From contig NC_045430.1 of the NCBI RefSeq assembly GCF_902635505.1, positions 275,446,681 through 275,510,680 on the forward strand: 64,000 nucleotides of DNA, written 5' to 3'. Made by a program: the position numbers and the translations under genes. The notes under the pieces were generated by a model. It had not been told where the DNA came from. It worked only from the letters and a program-made list of their open reading frames with translations, and ran no database searches. This document shows positions 1-11,900 of the stretch, one piece after another (positions within the stretch are counted from its first letter, which is position 1; each line of letters starts with the position of its first letter). The stretch comes from Sarcophilus harrisii (Eukaryota; Chordata; Mammalia; Dasyuromorphia; Dasyuridae).

Positions 1-556
1 ATGATCTTGCTGCTCTTCCCTCCTCCCCTCTCTTCTCCCTTCTACTTTCCCAAAACTCCACTGTCCCCTCTCCTCTCCTCTCCTCTTCTCTTCTCTTCTC
101 TTCTCTTCTCTTCTCTTCTCTTCTCTTCTCTTCTCCTCTTCTCTCCTCCCCTCTTCTTTTCTCTCCTCTCCTCTTCTCTCTTCTCTTCTTTTCTCCCCTC
201 TCTCCTCCTCTTCTTCTCTCCTCTCCTCTCCTCCTGTCCCTTCCCTTCTCTCCTCTGTTATCCTCTTCCCTTTCCTATCCTCTTCCCTTCTCTCTTCCCT
301 TCCTTCTTCCCTTCCCTCCTCTCTTCCCTTCCCTTCCCTTCCCTTCTCTTCCCTTCCCTTCTTCTGTTTCTTTTGTTCTCTCTTCTCCTCTCTTTTCTTT
401 CCCCCTTTTCTTCTTTTCTTTTTTCTTTTTTCTCTTCTTTATCTCCTCTTTCCTTCTCTTTCTTCTCTCCCCCATGTTTTCTTTTCTTCTCCTCTCCTCT
501 CCTGTCTTCTTCTTTTCTCTCCTCTCTTCTTCTTCTCTTTTCTCCTCTAGAATGCT
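1..556. repeat. Polypyrimidine simple repeat (TTCTC/TCCTC/CCTTCC)n
   Basis: The + strand is almost purely C and T for over 500 bp. The long open frame through it (Leu/Ser/Phe/Pro only) follows from composition and is not a gene. Confidence 0.95.
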
Positions 557-640
557 CTTCCTCTTCCTCTCCACCTCCTGGCTTCCCTGGCTTCCTTCAC
601 GGCTCAGCTAAAATCCCACCTGTCCAAGTAGGCAGGAGAA
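545..640 (+). repeat. L2 LINE 3'-end fragment
   Basis: The wording 'tagaatgctcttcctcttcc ... ctcagctaaaatcccacc' matches the L2 3' consensus. The copy is short and diverged. Confidence 0.45.
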
Positions 641-2264
641 CCTGGGTTCAGATCATGCAGGGGAGCGGGTCTGTCACTTCATATCTCAGTACTCCGGGCC
701 AAGGCAACAAGCATTCTCCAAGATATCTTTTGTGGGGGAACACGCCGAGCATGGGGGCTACAAAGAAAGGCAAAATTCAGCATGGCTTCCAGACCTTCAC
801 TCTTTCTAACCCAGAAGCAGAGAAGATGCAAACGAAGTAAAGTGGAGTGAGTCCCAGCCAGAAGCGGAGGAGGGGGGCTTCCCAATGTCTGGTCCCTGTC
901 CCCCAAGAGGCAGATGGCTGGCGTGACCTGAGCAGGGTAGAGGACAGCAGTTCCATCAGTCGCCCTCTCTCCTTTCCTTCTCTAATCCAGCAGAGGCATG
1001 CACTTCCTGGAGGAGCTGCCTCCACCTCCAGGCCCCTGTACCTCTTCTTTTCAGGGTTCCCAGTGAGTGTCTTTAGATCCTGCATAGTGAACCCCCCCCC
1101 CCCCGCTCCCTGCTTCTCCCCAGGCCAGCCTGATGGCTTGGGAAGTGTGGGAAGGGCTTGGGAAGTGTTGCTGCCTTGGGAACATAGTTACGCTCCCATC
1201 CAAGGTATGGTTCCCTCTCTCCCCTCATCCTGCATAATGGCCAGAGGAAGACAGAGCCGGGAAGGCACGTTCACTGGCCTTGTGACCCTGGCCAAGCCAT
1301 GAAGTCTCAGTCCTGGAGGGTAAGACTCATAATCCGGGCCTTGGGAGGAGCTGCCCAGCCAAAGTCGCTGCCTCTGATGGGTGAGCTGGGAGAGGCCGGG
1401 ATGCTTCCCACCCGCCGACAAACTCAATGGCCTGTCTCCGATTGGTGGTCTGAGTGGCCTTTGGGTGGTCTCTGACTGTCAGTTCCCTTGAGTTAGAGCA
1501 ATACCCCTTTTTAGAGTAAATACTCCTGTGAGGGGTGATCCATGAAGATGTGTACACTTTAGCCTGGGTTCCTTTATTAAAACCTTTTCAATCAACACTG
1601 AGCAGAAAGGAGCAAGAGAACACAGCAAATGAGGTACAGAGAAAGCAAGCGGGAATCCCGGGGAGAGTGGGCAGAGTGTGTGTGCCAAGTCTGACAAGGG
1701 GGCCCTGATGCGGTCCTGGGCCACTGAGAGTACGGGGTAGTGGGAAGGACGAGGCTCAGTGCAATGGCAAAGGCCAAGGTTCCAACCATCCCACACCTTC
1801 CTAGGGAGCCCCACTCTGGGCTCAACTGAATGGTGCAGCCTCCGTGCCCTCCAGCCTAGGAGGATGCTCTTTATTGACCAGGTTCTTCCCCGCATGGGGT
1901 TGCAGGGAGAGCACTGAGGTTGGAGTTAAGAAGATGGGTCCAATCCCACTTCAGGCTTTGTCTAGTAGCATAATCTTGGACCAGTCAGTCTCCTCACCCC
2001 TCTTAACCCTGATTTCTCAGCTCTAGAATAGAGATAAAAAAGGTGTCACTTTATGAACAACAGAGCTGTTCTGAGGGTGCCCAGAAAGTACCCTCTCCTC
2101 TCCTCTCCTCTCCTCTCCCAGCCAACCTTGGAGAAACGGTCTGTGTGGCCTCCTGCTTGAGAGCTAACTTTTGTGGAACGCTTCCTTTCTGGTGTCTTAT
2201 TCCATGCTACATTAATGGTATTCCTTCAGTCTCTGCTCTGGGCTTCACATGCACGTTTTGGGAA
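641..2264. other. Intergenic DNA, no gene seen
   Basis: Mixed unique sequence with a possible old SINE fragment at about 690-840 ('gctacaaagaaaggcaaaa' core), a C-run at 1092-1104 and a short TCTCC repeat at about 2093-2120. No exon was recognised. Confidence 0.5.
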
Positions 2265-2480
2265 CACACCCAAGGCGAGGCGGCCTGTGGGCCTGAGCCG
2301 GCCTTTCCCCGGTTTTCTGCCTGAGGAGGTCGCAGCACGAGCGGGACCGGCCTTGGGACTCTCCTGGGCCCAGCACTTAGATGGAGACGGGGCCGACGAG
2401 CCCGACGAGCCCGGTTTTTATTATGTTCTGCTGGTCTGTCACGGGGAGCAGAAACTGCTGGCTTTTCATCTGATGACCCG
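2265..2480 (+). promoter_or_regulatory. CpG-rich segment, candidate promoter of the ferroportin-like gene
   Basis: CpG dinucleotides cluster here (for example around 2271-2345 and 2385-2412), while the flanks are CpG-poor. The segment ends about 160 bp before the tentative first coding exon, which fits a small CpG-island promoter. No convincing TATA box was found. I also saw no CAGTGN hairpin resembling an iron-responsive element, but the transcript start is unknown, so absence cannot be concluded. Confidence 0.35.
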
Positions 2481-2639
2481 CAGGAAGCATTTGCACACCC
2501 AGCACTTTTCGCACAATGGGGTATGTGTGTGGACAAGAGCACATGTAAGTTTTAGAACCCTTTCACTGACCAGTTCCATCTTTGCACGTGGTCTCTGGGG
2601 AGTGAATGGAAACCAAGATCAGACTCCAAGCTGGAACAC

Positions 2640-2670
2640 ATGAAAAACTCCTCCCTGCTGCCTGCACTTG
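2640..2670 (+). CDS. Ferroportin-like exon 1 (tentative start exon)
   Basis: ATG at 2640 opens a short frame ([10 protein letters not shown] plus one base of a split Gly codon) that ends at a strong donor, gtgagt, at 2671. The donor phase (1 nt left over) is exactly what exon 2 needs, and it matches the human exon 1/2 phase. Human exon 1 codes 14 residues plus 1 nt; this codes 10 plus 1 nt. The N-terminal tail is poorly conserved in the family, so homology cannot confirm it. The Kozak context is weak, and another upstream exon remains possible. Confidence 0.4.
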
Positions 2671-2897
2671 GTGAGTAAAACAATTCACAGAGTTTCCGAT
2701 GCTTCTTATTTTAAATAAAATTCTTAGCAGGTGGGAGCAAACATTTGTGGCTCATGGCTGCGCTCTTGTAAATGCACTTGTGGTTTTCTTTTCATTTTAA
2801 AACTTTCATTAATTATAGCAAATGTAATCAATTTACCCTGGTGAATAATTAAAATGGAAACATAATGTGTTTAATGAAGGGCTGTTTACTGTTCAAC

Positions 2898-2951
<54 letters not shown>

Positions 2952-5900
2952 AATTAAAACTGGGAGGGCTTTTGATTGCTGCTGACGGAGATTTATTTCC
3001 CCTGAGTAATTGGTTTGGGGCATTATTAACATGCCTCGTTTGTTGACAAGTAGTTCGACTTTATTCCTATGCAGTAGACCTTATAATAGATTGTACAATT
3101 AACTTATTCCAGTTGAAAGAATCAAGTGGGAGCGGTTTTTAGGGGAAATCCAATCGGAATGAAGGGGAGAGCTTGTTCATTTCTCACAGTTTACGACAAT
3201 GCGCGGTCCCCTGAATAAATCTGTCATTCTCTCAAATCTCTCGTTCACAGTCTGCAATAATGATGAGAGAAGGCAACGATATCAAAGACTGTGGAAATAA
3301 AGAGAAATTGAGTGAAATCCTAGGCACCAGACAAATTAGGAGAGAAAAGAGACCTTTAGGTAGGTCGCCAATAAAGCTCCCCTCTCCGAAGCTAGCTCGG
3401 TTGGGAAAAGAAGCGATCTCTCTCTGGGTTGGAAATATTGCTCTGTTAACATCATCAGTCTGAAATTACACAGCGCCACTGGGCATGGGGGGATTTGATT
3501 AAGGAAAATGAATAGTGTTTTTTTCATGCATTTGTTCTTTGGGTAATGATGTGCCGCAAAAACAGAATTTCTCTAATTTAAATGTCACTAAGCAATTTGG
3601 CCTGTTTTCCAAAGGCTCTCTTGGAGTGGTTTCTTCTTGCCTAATTGAATTGAATATTAAAAATACCTTGTTAGTGTCTAGTTAGAGTAACGACTGTAAA
3701 ATGTCATCTCTTGTTCTGTTTTCACCAGTGACTCCTGCTTTCTTTCATTTGTAAGATTAAATTGCAAAGCACGGGGTTTAGGGGGAAGCGAAATCCCCAA
3801 TCCAAAGAGTCTCGCATGTCTGAAGAGTCCGCCTAGCATCCGTCGCTCACGGGGGAAGGCTTCTCTCCATGATGGATTTCAAATGGTACCGAAGGCAACA
3901 GAAGCACTTTCCAGTTGACAATCCCGGGGAATTTTACAAATGTGAATTCCTGCAGGGCTCCCACCCAGGGAGATAAATGGGTGAGACACTTCGGTGACTG
4001 ACCGCGGCCTTCGAGGCTAATGCTTTAATCAGGTCTCTCCCTGCAGTTCAGAGCCGGGGCTTTTCTTTTAAGATCTGTTGGGTTTCGAGAAAGTGGAGGG
4101 CGAAGCGTGATCTTAGTGGCCACAAGGAAATGGAGGGAGAAAAAAAGCCCCTTTGCTTAATTATTAACGAAAATATGCTGTGAGCTCTCAATTCAATCAC
4201 TTCCATTTAAATGGAAGGCTCCAGCTGCCAAAGTGGATTCTGTTGCCTATTTCACTCGGGGGCAAACTGTTTATTTTCACTCCATAACTGAAAATGCCTT
4301 TAAATTAAAAACCAGCCTGTTACCTGGGTCTGGGCTATGTCCTTGACAGCCCCTGACACAGGGCTGAGTGTGGGGAGGGCTATGGGGAGATAGAGACAGA
4401 GACACCCACAGGAGAGAGACACAGATGGAGACAGAGACAGAGGGAGAAAAAGGGAGAGAGAGAAAGAGAGACAGAAAGGGAGAGAAAGAGACAGAGGGAG
4501 AGAGACAAAGACAGAAACAGAGAATGAGACAGAGATAGAAAAAGAGAAAGAGACAGAAGGAAAGAGAGACAGCGGCAGAAGCAGAGAAAGAGAAAGGACA
4601 GAGGGAGACAGAGAAGCAGAGAGATAGAGAGACAAAGACATACAAACACACACACACATAAAGACACGCAGAGATCCCAGTTGCCAGAAATTGTCTTCAC
4701 TTCCCCTCTTGTCGGGGAGTAGACTCCACAGAGTTTCCACATATGTTTATCCTGGTGTAAGGGAAACTCTCTTTAAATAATCTACAAAATTCAGCCTCTT
4801 CCTCCACTTGCAGTGTTCTGTGCTATTAAATGATAGTACCACAATCTGTCTTTCTACAGTTGTCACAAGGTATCTTGAAGTATAGTATGGCATGGTGGAA
4901 AGAGCGCGGTCCTTGGAGGGAGAAGATGTGGATTCAGATTTTTGCTTCAGCTAACTCGCCCTCTGACTGTGATTAGGTCACTTCACCCCTATGAGCCTTA
5001 GTTTCTCATCTGTAAAATGGGAAGAATTATGGCCATACCCCCGTGTCACAGGCTTGTTGTGAGCAAAGCCTCTTGGGAGCCAGAGTTCCCAAATTTGAAA
5101 CTCACCCTTTGTGCCTCCAGCTCTCCTGAAGGCACAAGAGGCAGATGCCTCTGACAGAATCAGCTTCATTTCCATTTATTGTCTCCCAGGAGAGAATAAC
5201 TGACATTTATATGAGAACTCCAAGTTTGCAGAGAACTGTAGCCACATTCTCTCCTGTGAGGTAAATGGTACAAGTATTATTATTGTCCCCAGTTTTCAGA
5301 GGAAGAAACTGCCTCCTCAGTGCTCCCCAGTACTTGGCCTAGAGTAAACATGTGCTTAGTGAGTGTTGATTGTTTGATAAATGACTTTCTTGGGAACAAA
5401 TGCACCTAGGAAATGTCAGAGTACCTGAACTCAGGTCTTCTAGATACTGACTCCTGAGCGATATCCCCTGCTGGAAAACTGGGGATTTTTTAAATGCTTA
5501 AATGAGCCCATTTGTGATCTTGGAAGGGAAAGTCCGCCTTGGGAAGCCCAAAGGATGAGGCCCCAGCAACATCTGGTGGGCTTTGGGGAGGGTCCTGAGG
5601 GCGTTTCTTGGGATCCAGAGGAGTCGGCTTCAGACCTTCAGGAGGCCCTCAGTAGTCACACGAGAACACCCTCATCCGGGCTCTCAAATCATCCTTCCCC
5701 GCCACTGGGCAGGAGCCTCCTGGGCTTTCCTTTGCATTGAGGAAATAAACCAAGGGTGTCTTTGACAAGGTTTGCATGGGACTGTCGTTCATGGTTTGGT
5801 TATGTGTGTTTTAGGGGCCACTTTGACCTGCCGCCTGGGGCCAAGATTCTTGGTCTATGTCAGCTGTGCGCTTTCTATATGGGTAAGGTGAAATCAAATC

Positions 5901-8900
5901 ATTTTTCTTGTGTTTCAAATGGTCAAGGGAGCTATGAGGTTGAGAACAACCAGAGTTTCAGGGACAGATTGTGATATTGGGCCATTTCTGTGTGTTTCAG
6001 GATTTTAGATTTAGAGTAAATAGGATTTGAGGTCAAATCCAACCCCTTCCCTTTATAGATGAAGACACTGAGGAAGGGAACTATCTTGCCCCCACCTAGA
6101 ACCATAGCTCTAGCACTTAGGATCTAGAAGGGACCTCCAAGGCCACCTGCTCCGACCCCTTCATTTTACAGATGGAGAAACTGAGGCCCAGGGAGGGAAA
6201 GTGAACCCAGGTCCTCTGATTCCAAATTCTTTGCCCTGGATAAATGAGAGCTGGCTGTATTGTAGGAAAATATCCTTCCTTCATAGCTCTGGGAAATTGC
6301 AGAAAGATGGTTTGTCCCCAATGCTGATGTGTCTTATTCACAATTTCATCTCATTGATGACCATAGGAAGAACAATCCCTAACCCAGCCTCTTTTTCCAT
6401 TGCTGCTTTGCAGGGAGACCGGATGTGGCACTTTGCTCTGTCTGTGTTCCTGATAGAGTTATATGGTCGCAACCTTCTTCTGACAGCAGTTTTTGGCTTA
6501 GTAGTAGCCGGCTCAGTGTTGATGTTTGGGGTTTTAATTGGAGATTGGATTGACAGAAAACCAAGAAATAAAGGTAATTCATTCTCTAATTCTCACTCAG
6601 TGCCTGTCCAGAACAGATGTAGAACCAAGAATAGTTAATGCCTGAAAATGTGTTTGAATCTCAACTCCAGCAGGTGTTACTATTATCTACATTTTATACA
6701 TGACTTAACTGAGGTTAAGATTGATAATAATAATAATAATAATAACCAGCACTTCTAAACCTCCCAAAGGGGTGCAAAGTGATTTTCATGTTTTCTTACT
6801 GGATCTTCACAATTTTACAGATCAGGAAACTGAGGCTGAGATTGTGTGAATGGCTCAGGATCATGCAGCTAAGTGTCAGAGACATATGAAGTGACATCTT
6901 CTTGATTCCTAGTCCAACATTCTATCCACTATGCTCCTTAGCTACCTGAAGGTCTAGGATACCATGACTTTGGGTTCCAATTCAATTTAACCCAATACAT
7001 TTATTTTTTATTAAATGCCTACTATGTGGTATGTTCTGGTGATATAAAAAAGGCAAAGAACAAAGAATTCACAGTCAGACAGAACTCAAAGTCTTCCAAA
7101 GAGCAATGGAGAAAAGTATGGAGAGTAACTCATTACCAACAAGAATTGTAAGAGATATCAAGGACACATCTGACCAAAGACTGGAAAAAAATGCAATGGT
7201 CGTCCAGCAAGTGATGAATTGTCTGGATACTCCATTGGTATCCACAGAAGGCCTGCTATGTGTTGGCTATGTCACTTACAGGAAGACTTGGACAAGAGTC
7301 ATGAGATGAAAAGACTTGCATAGGCTACTATTTGCACCTTTGGATGGGATACCCACATGGATATCCTAGAACCACCAATATTTGAGATATGTATTTATGT
7401 TATTATGTTAACTCATCAGGTAACTCAGTTTGTTTCTGGATATATCTAACTATATATAATTAATATCTATTTAATTAATTAATATCTAATTAAACACAGG
7501 TCTTTCTAGAGCTTTTGGCAGTTGACTATTTCATCTTCTTTTTCTTTTTAAAATAGTATTTTATTTTTCTAGATATTTGCAAACACAGTTTTCTGCATTC
7601 ACTTTTGCAAAACCTTATGTTCCAAATTTTGCTTCCTCTCCTTCCCCCTTCCCCTCCCCAAGACAGCATGCAATCCAATTTAGGTTAAGCATGCAATTCT
7701 TTTTAATATTAAATTTAAAAATTAATAAAAAATTCTTTTAAATAAATTTCCATATTTGTCATGCTGGGCAAAAATATCAGATCAAAAGGGGAAAAAACAC
7801 AAGGAGAAAAACAAGCAAACAAACAACAACAAAAAGCTGAAAATATTATGCTTTGATCCATATTCAGTTTCCATAGTTCCATAGTCCATAGTTCCATGGC
7901 TCTTTCCATCCCAAGTTTATTGGAATTGGCCTGAATCACCTCATTGTTGAAAAGAGACAAGTTCATCACACTTGATCATCACATAATCTTGTTGCCGTGT
8001 ACAATGATCTCCTGGTTCTGCTCATTTCACTCAGCATCAGTTCCTGTCAGTCTCTCCAGGACTCTCTGAGAAATCATCCTCCTGATCATTTCTTATAGAA
8101 CAATAATACTCTATAACATTCATATACCATAACTTATTCAGTCATTCCCCAGATGATGCATCCATCCAGTTTCCAGTTTCTTGCCACTACAAAGAGGGCT
8201 TCCACAAACATTTTCACACATGTGGGTCCTTTTCCCTCTTTTATGATCTCTTAGGGATACGGACCCAGTAGAGATACTGCTGGATCAAAGGGTATGCACA
8301 GTGTTATAGCCTTCGGTCATAGTTCCAGATTGCTCTCCACCAGCTTCACCAACCCACTATTCAACTCCACCAACATGTTTAGTGTCTCAGTTTTTCCACA
8401 TCCTCTCCAACATTTGTCATTATCTTTTCCTGTATCTTAGCCAATTTAAGAGCTTCTGTCACCTTCTTCTGAAATAGTCTAGTCAATCTATTCATCAGTT
8501 TCAAAAAACAAGCCTTCACAAAGCCCTTCTAGGCACTAGAATACAAGGTGAAAGGATAATTAGCACCTGCCCTCAAGGAAATGATGTTCTAGTAGAAATA
8601 ACAGATAGACTCAGACATATAAATACATGCAAAGTGATTTGAGGGGGATTGTGAGTGGTCAGATGCTGGGCACCTTCAGTCTTTATTTTTTCCTCCTGGT
8701 GACCAGTCAGTTCTGTGACTTCAGGGTCCCCCAGGATGGACACAGCTAGCATTGGTCCATTCATGCTTAGCTGATTTGCAATCTGATTGGGTCAGAAAGT
8801 TTTGCTTTCTTCTGTCCTCTTTCCTTGGCACACGATCACCATCCAGAAGGCCTGAAAATGACTTTGTAATTTTACTTTGTTTCTTGGTCAAAGAATTGAT

Positions 8901-11900
8901 CACCTCAGCACCAATTTAATTACTAGCTATGAGATCCCTCTATAGTCGGGCTAAGTTTATGCATATCTTCCCATTTATATAACCTAAGTTGTCTATTTTG
9001 TCTTTCATAATCACCTCTAGCCTTCATCTGGTTATGAATTTGGTCCTAACCATGGCACTGAAAGACCAATGTTATTACTAGCTGATACCCCTCCATAGTC
9101 AGGCTAAGTTCATGCATATCTTCCCATTTATATAACCCAACCGGTCTATTTTGCCTTTCATGATCATCTCTAGCTTTCATCTGGTTATGAATTTGGTCCC
9201 AACCATGGTATTGAAAGAAAAGAGCTTCCCTTCTTCTCTAACATCTTTTATATTTAGCTATTAGTTCATTTAGAATGGATCATGGTACATGGTATAAGAT
9301 GCTGCTCCAAACCACTGCATTGTTTTTCTGCTGTACCTGCTTGATCAGAAATGTAACCTTGCTTTTGTATCACAGTGTAGCAGATAAAGGATTGAAATAT
9401 CACTTGGGGCAGGCACAGGGATCTGGTTAAACGTACGAGCCTATGTTGCATGACAGGGAATTATTATCTCCTTTACTGCCAGTTGCCCACGCATCCCTGT
9501 TCCTTCAGAACTCCTCGGTCACTGCCTGCTGTGTGGTCCTCATGCTGGTGTTCTCTTACAAAAGTGAGATCGAAGGCGTTTGGCAGGGCTGGCTCATGGT
9601 ACGTGTGGACTCTTCTCTCTCTCTGGCACAAGGGAATGATCCTCGGAAGTCTGGGTTGCATCTTCCTGCTGGTCAGCAGTGTTTGGGGGACTTGGGGTTT
9701 TTAAACCTAGCTATGTTGCTTTTCACCTTGAAGCTGTAAATCAGACCCTAAATCACAGACAAAGCAATGACAACAGAATTGTGGGGCTCCCGTTGGCAGG
9801 ACCAAAATTAGCATCAGATCTGGGCTGATGGAGTGGGTAGGAAGAAAACTCAAGTCAGCAGAATAGTATTTTCCTCCTCCCCTAAGTTGAACCTGTCCCT
9901 TGCTATTCATCCCGGGTTGGATCAAAAAACCATAGAAAAATCTGTTCTCAGATGGTAAACTCTGCTTTCCAACCCATCTCCTTAGGTGGCCTGCTACGTG
10001 GCAGTGATAATCTTAGCAGATCTGGCCAACCTGGCCAGCACAGCCCTGACCATCACCATCCAGAGAGACTGGATTGTGGTCATCACTGGGGACAACAGAA
10101 GCCAGCTTGCTGGTAAGTCCAAGCCATTGCTCCACCTATGAACAAGCCGCCATGACTTTATCACCCTGAGCGATTAAGGAATACCCTGGATCTTTTTTTT
10201 TTAATTATAGCTATTTATTTACAAAAAAATATGTATGGGTAATTTTTCAGCATTGACCCTTGTAAAACATTTTGTTCCAATTTTCCTCTCCTTCCCCACC
10301 TCCCCCAGATGACAGGTTGACCAATACATGTTAAATATATTAAAGTATAAGTTAAATACAATATATGTATACATGTCCAAACAGTTATTTATGCCCTGGA
10401 TCTTAATGAATCATCTCAAAAGGATGATGTGTAAATTCAGTGGGGTCCATGAGGAATAACTGTGGCTGTGAGAGCCATAACTAGTGCAGGGTGACTGGAC
10501 CTCTCCTCAGGATGCTGACATGTTATGGGGGAGAGAAGGGGCAGACTTGATCACAGGGAATTCCTGGCGAAAAATTCCCTCCTATGACAATTCTACCAAA
10601 ATTAGTCTTATCCAGAGCCATACCAATTGAACTGCAAGAACTTACTTTCATGAGCTAGGAAAAATAAGAACAGAGTTCATCTGGGAGAAAATTCCCTCCA
10701 TTAATGCAGGTTTGCCCCTAAAAAAAATTGCCTAGGATCCTGAGCGGCCTTGCTAGTATGTTACTGAATCACTCAAACCCAGGTTTCCCAGCTCTGAGCC
10801 CAGCTGCTCCATGCTACCCCTCTAGCACCTTGTTAACAAGAATAATTCAGGAAAATAGGAAGTAATCAGAAGATACCAGCTTCCTGTCCCATACAACCTA
10901 GCTCTCCTTCTCAGTTAGCCCTACCCTGCTCCTCCTGAAAGACTGAAAGGAAGGAAACATTTATTTCTGGGTCCAGATAGACAACTCCTGCTCTTAAGGG
11001 GCTTCCCTCATTCCAGGGTAATCCAAGTGCTACAGGGAGGGGACCCTCTGCCATAAGGCCCAAATTCTCTCCCCGAGGTTTATTCCTCATCCCCCGACTG
11101 AATTTGTTTCGAAGAGTTGATTTGAGGTTCCCTCTTGTGCTACTTGTCCTACCTTGGACTCAGCAATTATGGTTCTGATGAGGGGAAGACAGTACCCAGA
11201 TGGAGGTGAGAAGAGGAGGTTGTGGGGGAGGGGAAAGAAGGGACCCCTCAGACAGAGGAGACATGGTACAGCTTCTGGGGAGCTTGGCTTGAACCTGCTC
11301 CCCCTTTAGATTGGAGGCTGGGCTGCACATTAGCCAGCTTTCTGTGGAGCTGAGGACCCATCTCATGTAGAACCATAAATGGTGCCATTGATCCTGCTCT
11401 GCTCAGTCTGGACTGGCTGGCAAGCTGGCATTTTATAGAACTTGAAAGCACTGGTGTCCGTTGTGTCCTCTAGTCTTTTGGTAGCCCTGTGGGGTGGGCA
11501 TTATGAGCATCGTCACATCCATTTTACAGATGAGGAAATAGAAGCGGTCATTAACTTAGGCTTAGCTAACTAGCACTGAGTGTTTACTATGTGTCAGCCA
11601 CCAGGCCAAGTGCTGGGGGTACAAAGAAAGGCAAAAGTACAGACACGGTTCCTGTTCTCAAGGACTCACCTTCTAATGAGAAAGACGCTGTGCAAAGAAC
11701 TGTTCCTACAAGATCAAAGGGAAATAGGTGGCGGTAGTTTCCAAGGGAAGGTACGAGCAACAGGGGACCAGGAAAGACTTGGGCAGAAAGGGGGGCTTGG
11801 GCTGTGTCTGGAAGGAACCAGAGCTGGCAAGGAGGAGGTGGGGATGGCAGGCGTGGAGCACATGCCGTGCGTGGAGATGGGAGGTGAAGGGTTGTGTTTG

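Noticed and set aside
1-840. 279-aa open frame at the window start
   Set aside because: It reads through a polypyrimidine tract and has only low-complexity composition; no domain.
1050-2640. Iron-responsive element (CAGTGN hairpin) upstream of the ferroportin-like gene
   Set aside because: CAGTG words occur but without a matching stem, and the transcript start is unknown.
6201-6638. 145-aa frame containing GDRMWHF as a stand-alone protein
   Set aside because: The upstream half is a MIR-like repeat. The acceptor at 6413 and the donor at 6574 define the real exon.
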